Origin: Nitrospirales bacterium
GTDB lineage: Bacteria; Nitrospirota; Nitrospiria; Nitrospirales; UBA8639
Length of the DNA: 35,207 nt
Reading direction: 5' to 3'
Assembly: GCA_021604105.1 (NCBI GenBank)
Contig: BQIW01000046.1
Location: 1-35,207 of the forward strand
Positions 1 through 9,706 of this stretch are shown here, piece by piece. The position numbers and the translations under genes are program-made. A model generated the notes under the pieces. That model did no database searches. It was not told the DNA's origin and saw nothing but the letters and a program-made list of their open reading frames with translations. The number at the start of each line of letters is the position of its first letter. Positions within the stretch are counted from its first letter, which is position 1.

Positions 1-1
1 T

Positions 2-844
2 CATCTGCTCATTTCACAATATGAAAAAACCGGGAATTCTTTATGGGTAAAAGCCGCAGAACGTGCCATGGGTTATGTCGCCGAACATCTCATGGATCAT
101 TTTGACGACGGCAGCCTGTGGTTTTTGCATGATACGACGGAACATCAGGATACACGGACACATTTTCAGTCTACTCTATTTGGAAAATCACCCGGAAATT
201 CGCTGTGCATTAATACGCACGTGCAGGGTCTTACGGTTCTCCACCGCCTCCGGCGGGCGATCCCTCAAAACCCCATATATGGAGAAATGTTTGAAAAAGG
301 TGTAACAGCCCTGAAGAGGGTGCTAGAGCACCAACCGGCAGATGCGATCTATCGCGTATTTCTCGCGATGTGGATAAAAATTCGAAAAAAGCCAAAATCC
401 AAGGCTGAAATCGTTATGCATGCCGTGATGACGAGAAGTATCATTAAAGTGTTTTGGGCCGTGCGACGTAGGTTTCCCAGGCTGGCGTATCCCGGGGGAT
501 GGATTGACCGGGACTTAACCATCAGTTGTTTTTCTGAAAATTATCAAGTGACCAATCTGAAGGATTTTCTCACCTTGTATAAACAAGTGCCACTGCCCTG
601 GTTGCTGCCGTACATTAAAGATAATTTTGATGTTCTCAGGAAATTTCTTTGTCAATTCGGTTTAACAAATGCGCTTGAATCCAGCCCCTATTACATTGAA
701 TTTATAGATGTGTTGTATATGTATGACAAAATTATTGGAGAAATCGATGAGGAAGAAATTTTGAATGCCAAAGAAGCCGTCCGTCAGAAAGTGAACGGAA
801 CATCGGTCGATTATGTGGCTTCAGAACTTGTTCGTGGGAAATAA
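2..844 (+). CDS. Unassigned protein, 5' end outside window
   Basis: The reading frame is open from base 2 to the TAA at 842-844, and no ribosome-binding site precedes the first internal ATG at 68, so this is the C-terminal 280 residues of a longer protein. I do not recognise the family with certainty. The visible part begins with a helical stretch of the kind 'LLISQYEKTGN', has a Trp/His-rich segment (GSLWFLHDTTEH) and a Gly-Asn-Ser-Leu stretch followed by NTHVQGLTVLHRL. This pattern recalls alpha/alpha-barrel carbohydrate-active enzymes such as the C-terminal domain of glucuronyl C5-epimerases or lyases, but that is only a resemblance. The C-terminal half is basic, then acidic, with no membrane segment or signal visible. 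It lies 102 bp before a GT4 gene on the same strand, which suggests a role in the same polysaccharide locus. Confidence 0.6.
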   Translation, partial: HLLISQYEKTGNSLWVKAAERAMGYVAEHLMDHFDDGSLWFLHDTTEHQDTRTHFQSTLFGKSPGNSLCINTHVQGLTVLHRLRRAIPQNPIYGEMFEKGVTALKRVLEHQPADAIYRVFLAMWIKIRKKPKSKAEIVMHAVMTRSIIKVFWAVRRRFPRLAYPGGWIDRDLTISCFSENYQVTNLKDFLTLYKQVPLPWLLPYIKDNFDVLRKFLCQFGLTNALESSPYYIEFIDVLYMYDKIIGEIDEEEILNAKEAVRQKVNGTSVDYVASELVRGK

Positions 845-946
845 CGTGTTCGACTGAACAATCTTCGTCATGGCTGATTCACCTCGACAGACAAACACTT
901 TCATAAGAAAAGCCGCCACGAAGAAGTATAAAGGGACTAGGGTAAG

Positions 947-2203
947 GTGAAAATCGCATATATCGTGGGGCAGTTTCCCTCTCAGACACAAACCTTTATA
1001 CAAAGCCAAATAGTTGGAATGATAGAAGCTGGCCATGACGTGCATGTTTTTGCCGGAAAGCCAAGTGATGATTTTCAGATTCCTGGAGAACTGAAAAAAT
1101 ACCATTTGCGGGAACGCACGAGTTATCAAGCCATTCCCAATAGCGCACTTTTAAGATTTGCCATTGCCGTAGGACTGGTTGTCAAATATATATGGAGGTT
1201 TCCCGTCCCCATCCTGAGAGCTCTAAATGTGTTCCGGTTCGGAAGATCAGCGGCAACATTCTCGCTTCTGTATCAAATTATTCCATTTTTGGGTAAAGGG
1301 CCGTTTGACATTATTCATTGTCAATTTGGCACGTATGGCCCACAGGGCCTCAATCTCAAGCAGGTTCTGTCCGAAACAGCCAAAGTGGTCACGTCGTTTC
1401 GCGGGTTTGACGCGACAAAAGCCGTTCTGGCGCGCCCCGATCTCTATCAGACCTTATTTAGGGAAGGGGATCTGTTTTTGCCCGTCAGTCATTCACTAAA
1501 ACGTCTTATCATTCAACTGGGATGCAATGAAGACAAAATTGTCGTTTTGCCCTCTGGCATTAAGTGTCACACACTTCCTTTTTCTCCTAAAATTCTTAAA
1601 CACGGCGAACCTGTTCGAGTCATCACAATTGCCAGGTTGGTGGAAAAAAAAGGCATTGCCTATGCCATTCACGCGATCGAAGCTATCGTCAAATCCGGAA
1701 AATCCATCCAGTATTCCATCATAGGAGACGGCGAATTACGAGGTGATCTGGAGCAATTAATTGAGGAGAAAGATCTCAAAAAATTTGTGCAGTTACTGGG
1801 CTGGAAAAGTCATGAGAATGTTATTCGATTGCTAAAGGATGCGCACATTCTGATTGCTCCAAGCGTAACCGCCATAGACGGAGATCAGGAAGGCATTCCT
1901 AACGCTATTAAGGAAGCAATGGCTTTAGGATTGCCCGTGATTGGCACTCAGCATAGCGGCATTCCTGAAATTGTGGAGGATGGAGTGTCTGGTTTTTTAG
2001 TACAGGAACGAAATGCGGAGGCGTTGGCTGATCGGCTGTCATTCCTGATTGACCATTCTGAAAAATGGGCGGATATGGGAAGAGCCGCACGTGTGCGGGT
2101 AGAAACGGATTATGACATCAAGATCCTCAATGATCGGCTGGTGGAATTATATGGCCAGGTATGTGAAAAAAGAAAACCCTTGAATATTAAGAGGCCAATG
2201 TGA
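947..2203 (+). CDS. GT4-family glycosyltransferase
   Basis: This 418-residue protein is of normal length for a two-domain GT-B glycosyltransferase of family 4, which moves a sugar from a nucleotide donor to a lipid-linked acceptor at the inner membrane. The N-terminus (KIAYIVGQFPSQTQTFIQSQI) is the acceptor-side Rossmann start typical of the family. The donor-side domain shows ARLVEKKG near residue 230 and the E-x7-E motif, Glu315 and Glu323 in EGIPNAIKEAMALGLPVIG. The start is GTG at 947, preceded by a purine-rich AGGGACTAGGG stretch. It follows the truncated first gene by about 100 bp and is followed by a region of decayed IS DNA, so transcription of the downstream gene may depend on readthrough. 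Donor and acceptor sugars cannot be deduced. Confidence 0.92.
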   Translation: MKIAYIVGQFPSQTQTFIQSQIVGMIEAGHDVHVFAGKPSDDFQIPGELKKYHLRERTSYQAIPNSALLRFAIAVGLVVKYIWRFPVPILRALNVFRFGRSAATFSLLYQIIPFLGKGPFDIIHCQFGTYGPQGLNLKQVLSETAKVVTSFRGFDATKAVLARPDLYQTLFREGDLFLPVSHSLKRLIIQLGCNEDKIVVLPSGIKCHTLPFSPKILKHGEPVRVITIARLVEKKGIAYAIHAIEAIVKSGKSIQYSIIGDGELRGDLEQLIEEKDLKKFVQLLGWKSHENVIRLLKDAHILIAPSVTAIDGDQEGIPNAIKEAMALGLPVIGTQHSGIPEIVEDGVSGFLVQERNAEALADRLSFLIDHSEKWADMGRAARVRVETDYDIKILNDRLVELYGQVCEKRKPLNIKRPM

Positions 2204-2329
2204 TGAATAGTCATGTTCAAGATAAGAGACGTGACAGCCCAATCGTCCTGAGGCCCATCGTGACCGTGGCTTAGCTCCGGTCGGTGCATCTGTCTCATGC
2301 TGTATCTGAATAGTCGCTAGGGACACTTG

Positions 2330-2960
2330 GCCGGATTCAAACAGGTTGTACCAAAGCTGCGAACCTTAGCCAAAACCGACCTGCTGGATTTGCAGGTATT
2401 AGCGTAATTTGCCGGTACGTGTAGTCCTCTTTAGGTTCCCAACCCGATGTGCTGCTTAACAAGTGGGTGCGGTCTTGACACGACGTCCATAAGGGGTGGA
2501 ATGCTGATGCTAAGAAAAAAATCCCTGGCCATGTAGGTCGAGCCTGCCCTCTTCAAAATTCTGCGGGCTCATATCTACTGGTTGACAAAGGAATCAGAGA
2601 GGACCTAGCTGCTTCACCAGAGTTTGGCCGGGCGGCCATAGGATGATTTGTTGCAAATCTCCAAAGTGGCAGAGGGGGCAACCTTACAAACCTTGTTCCC
2701 AGAGATTCCTGAATTGGGACCGTTGAATCGAATCGGATTGTGCTTTTTAATGGCGAAAGTGGAGGTATACTGGAGAGATGGCACATTTGGGTATGTCTGA
2801 CGCAAGAGAAGTTTAAGGAGTCCTGGTCGCTGCGCGTTACAATTTCATAATCCGGTCGTTTTATGAGTGTCCTCCTGGCAGCTGGTAAAGAGAAAAAGAT
2901 GGCTTTATGAAACGCTGGCCATTTTCAATGCGGTAATCCATCAGCAGACGAAATAGCTGG
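2330..2960 (+). pseudogene. IS110-family transposase, heavily decayed
   Basis: No intact frame exists, but translating the three frames gives consecutive pieces of an IS110/IS1111-type transposase in the correct order. These are LAKTDLLDLQVLA (2366-2404), HIYWLTKES (near 2570-2600), PELGPLNR (2708-2731), HNPVV (near 2850), LLAAGKEKKMAL (2872-2907) and TLAIFNA (near 2920). The family consensus has LAKTDxxDAQVLA, PELGxLNR, HNPVI, LLAAGKxKKVAL and LLxILNA in the same order. Several frame changes and in-frame stops separate the pieces, so the gene is dead. I could not place the element's ends. The rest of the 2204-3137 gap shows nothing else convincing. Confidence 0.75.
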
Positions 2961-3137
2961 AGCGAGGGACCTGTCCAGATTATAGATGTCATGTATTGTC
3001 ACCTGTGAGGAATATATAATGGCTATGCTAAAAGCAGGAATCGGAGAGGTACACAGAGAAAATTGGAACTGCCTGCTCCATGCATTAAAAAATTGAATAT
3101 TCCCTTATTTTTGCGATTTAGCGAAAAGGAATAAACG

Positions 3138-4406
3138 ATGCCTTCCAAAAGACCAAAAATTTTATTTCTGGCGTATTATTTCCCGCCACTAAATGGTATT
3201 GCCTGCGTACGAACCTGGAATATCGCAAAATACCTCTCCCGGTTAGGTTGGGATGTTACCGTTGTGACGCCTGATCCTCATTTATGGCGATTGGGGGACT
3301 CGAGCGAAATTGAGAAAACAAATCTTGAGCTCAACAAAGCAGGCATCAAGCGATTGTCTACAGGGCATGGCTGGCGGTTTCTTTCGCCCGGTTCGTTGAA
3401 ATGCGAAAACGAGGGAATCAAATGGTTTGTGGGAGCGGTCTGTCGACAGATTGCGAGCAAGTGGAGGATTGATCGAGAGATTGGCTGGATCAATGAAGCC
3501 AAGCGAGCCTGTTCAACCCTTGTGAAAGAGGACGTAGATATTATTCTGGCAAGTGGAAAGCCTTTTTGTTGCTTTCGATTGGCCAAATGGCTGTCGGATA
3601 AACTGAAGCGGCCGTATGTCCTTGACTACCGTGATCCGTGGACAAACAATCCTCATGCGAAGCTTCAAAAATTTCAGAAAACCATCAAAGAGGAGCAACA
3701 ACTTCTTCAAAAGAGTGCGGCTGTCACCATCGTTTCTCCGTCATGGGCATTGGATTTACGAAAACGGTATGATCTCAAAGGCAAAGTCTACGTCATTTCA
3801 AACGGGTTTGATCCAGAAGAATTGAACCGGGTACAACCTGTCCAATTTCCCTATTTCACCATAGTGTATACTGGTAATTTCTATCCTCCCAAGCGAGTGA
3901 TTGCACCTCTCATGGCTGCTCTTAAGCAACTGAAGGAATTTAGGGGTGAAGAAAATGGAAAGTGGTTTTTACATTATTATGGGCAAATGGGAGACCATGT
4001 AAGAGAAGAAGCCGAGCGATTTGGGGTTACGAACAACGTGAAGCTCCATGGAAAAGTTCCCCGCAGTGTCGCGTTAGCCGCAGTTGCCGGTGCCGATGTG
4101 AGTGTGGTGATTACTTCAATACCCGATAAGGTCACGATTGCCGATCAGGGAATGGTCACAGGGAAAGTCTTTGAGCCGCTGGGTTTGGGAAGTCCGATTC
4201 TGCTTATTTGCCCATTAGAAAGTGATGCCGCGCTGTTGGGTCAATGCCAAGGCGTGCATGTGTTTCAAAAAGAGAATGTCGGGGGTATGGCCCACTTTCT
4301 CAATAAACTTATTGAAGGGAATGGTGAGAAAATAGCCGGGGGAGAAGAGTATTCGTGGGTAAATTTAAGCAAGCAATTAAATGACATTCTTCTTAAAAGT
4401 CTGTAG
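3138..4406 (+). CDS. GT4-like glycosyltransferase
   Basis: This 422-residue GT-B glycosyltransferase starts with KILFLAYYFPPLNGIACVRTWNIAKYL, the N-terminal pattern of GT4-type enzymes that carry a Glycos_transf_4-like donor/acceptor fold. The C-terminal domain has VYTGNFYPPKR near residue 237 and a KVFEPLGLGSPIL stretch at about 343-355. That stretch takes the place of the usual E-x7-E loop and resembles the KLFEYLAAGRPIL variant seen in many capsule enzymes. The ATG at 3138 has an AAAAGGA Shine-Dalgarno sequence 7-8 bases upstream. The gene sits alone between the IS110 remnant and the O-antigen ligase-like gene. Its sugar specificity is unknown. Confidence 0.88.
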   Translation: MPSKRPKILFLAYYFPPLNGIACVRTWNIAKYLSRLGWDVTVVTPDPHLWRLGDSSEIEKTNLELNKAGIKRLSTGHGWRFLSPGSLKCENEGIKWFVGAVCRQIASKWRIDREIGWINEAKRACSTLVKEDVDIILASGKPFCCFRLAKWLSDKLKRPYVLDYRDPWTNNPHAKLQKFQKTIKEEQQLLQKSAAVTIVSPSWALDLRKRYDLKGKVYVISNGFDPEELNRVQPVQFPYFTIVYTGNFYPPKRVIAPLMAALKQLKEFRGEENGKWFLHYYGQMGDHVREEAERFGVTNNVKLHGKVPRSVALAAVAGADVSVVITSIPDKVTIADQGMVTGKVFEPLGLGSPILLICPLESDAALLGQCQGVHVFQKENVGGMAHFLNKLIEGNGEKIAGGEEYSWVNLSKQLNDILLKSL

Positions 4407-4619
4407 GGGACTGAAATACAGTTAACCATTCTCGGACATCCAGGCAACTCGTTGGGACTTCAGTGGATTCAGCCGGACTGTTATTCTGAGATTGAACTAG
4501 AGATCTGTTTCCTGGTTGAAAAGGCCTGTTCTGCGAAAACCTCAATCTATGGGAAAAGCCGATCAGTGTAGGAACAATGATAGGCATTTAGGTTTCTGAA
4601 CGTTTTTGAAAAAAAGTCA

Positions 4620-6065
4620 ATGAGTCCTTCCACAGTAAACACAACCCAAGGAATTGGGGAAACCGGTAACATCCAATTCCAACATAAACCGATTTCTGGG
4701 AACAAACTGAATAAAATTATCCTGCTACAGGTGGCATGGTGTACATTCCCGGCTTTGGTTTTGATAAGGCTTGGAGCATTGCGGCCTGGAAGCATTTGGT
4801 GTTTTATATTTTTGTTGGCCTTTCTCGGATGGTATGCCCTTAAAAGAAATCTCCCGGCTTTCATGGCTTTATTGATTGCGACATTGCCTGCGCTTTCCTA
4901 TGCCCGAGGGTACTTTTTCTATAATTCTATTGTGGCCTTACTTGGCCTGGGATTGGGTCTGTGGTACCTCCGTTCTCCCAAAGAATGGTTAATACTATGG
5001 GCCAATCAATTATTTCGGTGGTTTTTTATCATGGGGACGGTGTATTGGTTTATATCCCTAATACTAACGGGACAGTATCATGCCAATCTACGTGCCATGG
5101 AAATGGTGTTTACGGTGAGCAGTATTTATTTGTTAGCGCAGTACCCGAAGTATTTAGCTACAGCCCTAGCTGGTCTAGGAATTTCAGTTTTTTCGGTGGC
5201 CATTGGAATGATTGGGCAGGGAGATCGTTTGGGCATGGCCGATATCGACGGGGAGCACGTGGGTAATGCCATTACTTTTGGACTTCCCGTAGCCTTAGTC
5301 CTTCTTTTGGCTATAGCGGACAATGGCAAATGGCTTTTTCTTCAAAATTCTAAGATTGTCAGAAACGGGTTGATCGCCATGTGCGGAATTTTTTTATTGC
5401 TATCTACATCACGGGGCAGTTGGTTGGTTGCTTTGGTGGGTATAGGGGTAGCAATCTTTTATCAATCTCAACAAAGAAGGAAAATCTTTTTCGCGCTTTT
5501 TTTGATGGGGTGTGTATTGGTTGGAGTTATGCAAACGCAAAGTGGAGAGAAAGTTTACGAACATTTCGAAAAACTTTTCGATTCCGAAAGAACGTTGGTT
5601 CAAAAGAGTACCGGCCGTTATGAAATGTGGCTACTCTTTCCAGAAGTTTTGAAGGATTCTCCTATTTGGGGTGTGGGGCCAGGACTGGGAAAGGAGGCGT
5701 ATGCCCACTATTCCTGGGTGGACAGAGAGGTGACCTATAGACAGGGACACGAAGTGGCCTGGCATGCCTTATATTTGCAAGTAGGTGTTGAAACCGGGCT
5801 GATAGGGCTGACAGTTTTAGGTATTTTTTTGATTAAATTGATTTTCAGGACTTTACTTTATCGAAAAATGACAAAACAGGTTATTCCGCTAGTCGGTATT
5901 TTAGGTTTTATGACCATTGGAATTACCGTTCCAGGGATAGATGGAATTTCAGGCCTTTTCCTGGGGCTTGCTTTTTTAGGTATTATGCCTCTTCAAAGAA
6001 AGATGCCTAAAAAATTATCTCGAAAGGACCCCAGAGAAAATTCAAAGTATATCCCACCTTTGTGA
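4620..6065 (+). CDS. O-antigen polymerase/ligase (Wzy/WaaL-like membrane protein)
   Basis: This 481-residue, very hydrophobic protein has about ten to twelve predicted membrane segments and belongs to the Wzy_C/O-antigen ligase type. In the family these proteins either polymerise undecaprenyl-PP-linked repeat units or ligate chains to an acceptor in the periplasm. Visible markers are the LLLSTSRGSWLVAL segment near residue 260, which carries the conserved arginine after a Ser/Thr-rich helix end. A large periplasmic loop follows, with GRYEMW near 330, SPIWGVGPG near 345, and the His377/His382 region in RQGHEVAWHALYLQVGVETG. The C-terminus is a basic cytoplasmic tail. No strong ribosome-binding site precedes ATG 4620, so the exact start is uncertain. 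In a Wzy-dependent locus with GumC and Wza, polymerase is the likelier role. Confidence 0.87.
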   Translation: MSPSTVNTTQGIGETGNIQFQHKPISGNKLNKIILLQVAWCTFPALVLIRLGALRPGSIWCFIFLLAFLGWYALKRNLPAFMALLIATLPALSYARGYFFYNSIVALLGLGLGLWYLRSPKEWLILWANQLFRWFFIMGTVYWFISLILTGQYHANLRAMEMVFTVSSIYLLAQYPKYLATALAGLGISVFSVAIGMIGQGDRLGMADIDGEHVGNAITFGLPVALVLLLAIADNGKWLFLQNSKIVRNGLIAMCGIFLLLSTSRGSWLVALVGIGVAIFYQSQQRRKIFFALFLMGCVLVGVMQTQSGEKVYEHFEKLFDSERTLVQKSTGRYEMWLLFPEVLKDSPIWGVGPGLGKEAYAHYSWVDREVTYRQGHEVAWHALYLQVGVETGLIGLTVLGIFLIKLIFRTLLYRKMTKQVIPLVGILGFMTIGITVPGIDGISGLFLGLAFLGIMPLQRKMPKKLSRKDPRENSKYIPPL

Positions 6066-6221
6066 CTCACCTTCCCACAGAATCAGTGAAAATAATTGTG
6101 AATAATTTCCTGGAGTGTTTTCTAATTTTAATCTTTACCCACACGAAGTATAATATTAGAAAAATCTTAATAAATTCGGTCTTTATTTATTCATAATCTT
6201 TTTTTGCGGTATTTTATATAT

Positions 6222-6941
6222 ATGACGCTATTTGAATTATATTTCTTATTTTTTCAGCCTGTCTATCCGACCATTTATCGAAAAATAAGGGGTCTCTTAT
6301 TAAATGCCCTTAGTGGCTATAATGAGCATGTGTCTGTATTAGACATTGGGGGACGAAAATCTCATTATACGATCGGAATTGGGGCAGACGTGATCATAAG
6401 TGACCTTCCTCGCATCACAGCTATGCAATCCAAATTACACTTGGGTATTAACTGGCCAATCATAAATCAATTGCGAAAACGTCGAAGCAATGTGAAACAA
6501 ATCGTTTATGATGATATGACCAGAACCTGTTTTAAAGACAATAGCCTCGATATTATTGTCTGCGTTGAGGTGCTTGAACATGTAAAAAAAGATGCAGCCT
6601 TTATTCAAAATGTACATCGCATTCTGAAGAAAGGTGGCTTATTCTTTATGACCACACCTAATGGAGATTACGTGCCGAAAACTATTCCCGATCATGAAAG
6701 GCACTATTCGAAATGCCAATTATATGCGTTACTACATGATTATTTTGATTCGGTAGAAACGTGGGGGGATGTTCGGAGTAGCAAATTTTATCGTTGGGGG
6801 CGAAGAGGGTGGTCATTAAAATATCCCCTGTTGACATTGAAAAGTATGCTGGGTAATGCCCTGAACTACTATGAATCCATACAAAGCCATGGGCAAGAAC
6901 ATAGAACACAGCATCTTTTTGCAAGATGTCAAAAGGAATAA
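6222..6941 (+). CDS. Class I SAM-dependent methyltransferase
   Basis: A SAM-binding Rossmann methyltransferase of the Methyltransf_11 type. Counting from the TTG at 6204, motif I is VLDIGGRKSHY at about 44-54. The acidic post-I residue lies in VIISDLPR, motif II is NSLDIIVCVEVLEHV, and motif III is RILKKGGLFFMTTPN. The fold looks complete. I chose ATG 6222; TTG 6204 is an in-frame alternative giving 245 residues, and neither has a good ribosome-binding site. The N-terminal segment FELYFLFFQPVYPTIYRKI is hydrophobic and may associate with the membrane. In this context it probably methylates a sugar of the repeat unit, but the substrate is unknown. The 138-bp AT-rich gap upstream contains a TATAAT at 6149-6154 without a clear -35 partner. 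Confidence 0.85.
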   Translation: MTLFELYFLFFQPVYPTIYRKIRGLLLNALSGYNEHVSVLDIGGRKSHYTIGIGADVIISDLPRITAMQSKLHLGINWPIINQLRKRRSNVKQIVYDDMTRTCFKDNSLDIIVCVEVLEHVKKDAAFIQNVHRILKKGGLFFMTTPNGDYVPKTIPDHERHYSKCQLYALLHDYFDSVETWGDVRSSKFYRWGRRGWSLKYPLLTLKSMLGNALNYYESIQSHGQEHRTQHLFARCQKE

Positions 6942-7257
6942 TCATTGGCATGGTGGGTTGGTCCCATGATGCACAAAAGGCACAGTGGACACCTGTTCTG
7001 GGTTACTCAAGATGAGGTTGTGGTCTTTTAATATAAAGTTTTTCTTTTCAATTTGTACCAGCTTGGCTTCCCTGTAGAAAAATCGTTTAATTATTTATTC
7101 AATTAAAATGTAGACACACATTGAAGTGGTGCCTTACTGCTGCCTGTTGTCTTTGCGTTTGAAATCTAGAGACTATGTCGAATTGAGCGGGTATGAAGTG
7201 CCATCGGAATTTTGGTCCAGACCTATGTTAGGTATTCTCAACTTGAGGAGGATCGAC

Positions 7258-7521
7258 ATGAGGAAGGAGCGATTCACGGATGAACCGATTGTGCGGATTT
7301 TGCGGGCCGGGGAGAATACCACCATTGAAGCGGCGGCCCGGTAGCATGGCGTCACTGCGAAATCTATTTATCGGGGGAAGGTCCAGTTCAGGCAGATGGA
7401 CGTGGATGATGTCCCGGAGTTACACCATTTCTGGCAGGAGAATGCCCGACTGAAAACAGTCCTGGCTGGACGGGATTTAGTGGTGGAAGTGATGAGGGAA
7501 CTGCGGGTAAAAAATTGGTAA
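7258..7521 (+). pseudogene. IS3-family orfA, interrupted by an amber stop
   Basis: The frame from ATG 7258 to the TAA at 7519-7521 reads as a normal IS3-family OrfA (helix-turn-helix plus leucine-zipper protein) apart from one TAG at 7342-7344. Before it stands MRKERFTDEPIVRILRAGE; after it HGVTAKSIYR, then MDVDDVPELHHFWQENARLK and RDLVVEVMRELRVKNW. The family pattern HGVSxxTIYRWK...ENxRLKxLLAERDLxxxxLKE is clear. A strong GAGGAGG ribosome-binding site sits about 10 bases before the ATG. The single premature stop and the damaged orfB behind it make the element inactive. The bases between 6942 and 7257 probably contain its left end, but I could not identify the terminal repeat. Confidence 0.82.
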
Positions 7522-7524
7522 GCC

Positions 7525-8326
7525 CACGGGCACGTCCACGAGTGGCTCGCGCCGCCTGGCTCTGCACGACCTCCCGGGCAGGCTTGGTGTACGAGGCGAA
7601 GAGACCGAAGTGCGATAGGCGATTGGCCAAGGCCCTGCGAGGGGATGGCTAAACAGAGGGGCTGTCGCTTTGCCGGGGGATTTCTGCAGCAACGTGGTTG
7701 GCAGGTAAATCTCAAACGGGTTCACCGCGTGTGGCGTCAATATGGGTTGCAGGTGTCCCATTGGAAACCGCGCATAAAGGTGTTGATAGGTGCGACGTTC
7801 TAGCCAATCGCCCAGACAAAGAATGAGGTGGGGAGTTGGGATTTCGTTCATAATTTGACGACCGCTGGTGAGCCGTTTCGGTGTTTGACCGTGAAGGATG
7901 AGGCAACCTGCTTATGTTTAGCCATGAAAGTGGATCGTTCGTTATCGCATCAGCGAGTGATCGCCCTGCTAAAACATCTGCTCGTTCTCTATGGCGTCCC
8001 CTGGTCCGTCCGGAATGACAACGCCCCCGAGTTGATGGTTCAATCGTTACTCACGTTTTTCAAGGGCCATGAGATCACGCCGAGTCGGATTACTACCGGT
8101 AAGCTGTCGCATAATGGGAGCAAAGAAAATTTCAATGGGACCTTTCGGGGGGAATGTTCAGACGCAAAGTGCTTTCACAGCTTGACCCAAGTTCAGATCG
8201 TCATCGAAGATTGGCGTCGTCAGTATACAAGATCGGCCTCATAGTACGCTTGATTGTCACTCGCCAGCGAATGCCTATAGGGCTCGTTCAGGTGGGGATC
8301 GGACGCAAGGTGCCTTTCAGCTCTAG
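7525..8326 (+). pseudogene. IS3-family orfB transposase, frameshifted
   Basis: This is the DDE transposase half of the IS3 relic, in several frames. LQQRGWQVNLKRVHRVWRQYG (7684-7746) is the pre-catalytic region. GSWDFVHN (from 7831) carries the first catalytic Asp, RNDNAPELM (near 8014) the second Asp region with its Glu context altered, and KLSHNGSKENFNGTFRGEC (8101-8157) the third block. Just after RRQY a frameshift moves the conserved RPHSTLDCHSPANAYR tail into another frame (from 8234), which runs to the TAG at 8324-8326. At least one more stop (near 7801) and a frameshift lie in the N-terminal half. The glutamate of the ESFNG block reads KENFNG here, so it is conserved despite the decay. 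Confidence 0.82.
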
Positions 8327-8514
8327 CGGGATAAAATCGACGCACAAAATTGGCCATGGCGCGATGATCGTCGACCGATCCGACTCAGAGTTTGGGGCGA
8401 AACCAGCCGGCATGTGCAGAGAACAAGAAATGATCACTCGGAAAATCTAACATTCCGAATGGCCAAAAAAATGAGGCAGTTCAGGTGGGGAAAAGCATCA
8501 AGAAAAGGATTGTT

Positions 8515-9693
8515 ATGGAACTGGTAATCGTGACGAGTACTATTCATTATAAAATGGGGGAATGTCTTTATGGCTATGGTCCCTATACCCGGGAAATCGA
8601 TATTTGGGCCGATCTGTTTGAAAACATATTTATTGCCGCTCCATTAAGAATGGCGACACCATCAGCAGATTGTATTCCCTTTACCAGAAACAATATTTCC
8701 ATGGTGCCGCAATTGGAAACGGGTGGGACGCGCTACAGCGACAAATTTTTACAGGTTCTTGCACTTCCCGTCCATCTATGGAATTTGAGTGTAGCTATGT
8801 CAAAAGCAGATGCCATTCATGTTCGGTGCCCTGGAAATCTTGGCCTGTTGGGAGTAATCCTGGCTCCACTATTTTCCCGGTTTTGTATAGCCAAGTATGC
8901 CGGACAGTGGAATGGGTTTAAAAGTGAGCCCTTCGCAACACGTCTGCAGCGGTTCATCTTAGGTTCATGGTGGTGGCGAAAGGGACTGGTCACTGTATAT
9001 GGGGAATGGCCCAACCAACCTAAGCAGGTCATTCCCTTCTTTACCTCCATGATGACGGCTGAGCAGGTGCAGCATAGTGCTGTCACGGCCAAAAGTAAGC
9101 AGCTGTTACTCCCGGCTGCAATTATCTATGCAGGTCGACTTGCACCGAATAAGGGCGTCGAAATTTTATTGCGAAGTCTTCACGTCCTGTTCGAGCAGGG
9201 AATGGCTTTTAACCTTTCTATCGTCGGGGATGGGCCTGAACGAAATTCCCTTTTAAAACTGACTCAAGAGTTAGGTCTAACAGATAAGGTTCATTTTGCG
9301 GGTGCTGTCCCTTATGACCAAATTATGAGTTGGTATGAAAAAGCCCATATTCTCGTATTGCCGTCTTTTCATTCTGAAGGTTGGCCAAAAGTGCTAGCGG
9401 AGGCGATGTGCCATGGAGTGGTCTGTGTAGGTACGGATCATGGTCTTGTTCCCTGGTTACTCCAGAACAGAGGAGTGGTCGTTCCCGTTGCTGATGTTGA
9501 AGCTCTGGCAAACGGTTTAAGAGCTATCCTGCAGGATGTTGAGGGATATAAAAAACTATCCCAGGAGGCCAGTGCCTGGGCTCATGGCTATTCTCTCGAA
9601 AGACTCAAGGAGTCATTAGGTGAACTTTTTGCAAAACACTGGGGATACCAGTTGCCGGTTGTAAATTCAAATCTTTCTCTTTCAAAAAAATAA
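8515..9693 (+). CDS. GT4-family glycosyltransferase
   Basis: This GT-B glycosyltransferase has 392 residues from the ATG at 8515. That start has an AAAAGGA ribosome-binding site five bases upstream and begins directly at the first beta strand (MELVIVTSTIHYKMG). A GTG at 8485 in the same frame would add ten basic residues and is the alternative. The donor domain shows YAGRLAPNKGVEILL, the SIVGDGPERNSL nucleotide-sugar loop, and E-x7-E as Glu288 and Glu296 in SEGWPKVLAEAM. The gene starts about 190 bp after the IS3 relic and is followed 13 bp later by another GT4 gene, so the two are probably co-transcribed. The donor sugar is not predictable. Confidence 0.91.
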   Translation: MELVIVTSTIHYKMGECLYGYGPYTREIDIWADLFENIFIAAPLRMATPSADCIPFTRNNISMVPQLETGGTRYSDKFLQVLALPVHLWNLSVAMSKADAIHVRCPGNLGLLGVILAPLFSRFCIAKYAGQWNGFKSEPFATRLQRFILGSWWWRKGLVTVYGEWPNQPKQVIPFFTSMMTAEQVQHSAVTAKSKQLLLPAAIIYAGRLAPNKGVEILLRSLHVLFEQGMAFNLSIVGDGPERNSLLKLTQELGLTDKVHFAGAVPYDQIMSWYEKAHILVLPSFHSEGWPKVLAEAMCHGVVCVGTDHGLVPWLLQNRGVVVPVADVEALANGLRAILQDVEGYKKLSQEASAWAHGYSLERLKESLGELFAKHWGYQLPVVNSNLSLSKK

Positions 9694-9706
9694 AGGTGTT
9701 ATCAGA

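Noticed and set aside
7368-7906. Minus-strand frames inside the IS3 relic
   Set aside because: Shadow frames opposite orfB; the plus-strand translation gives ordered transposase motifs.
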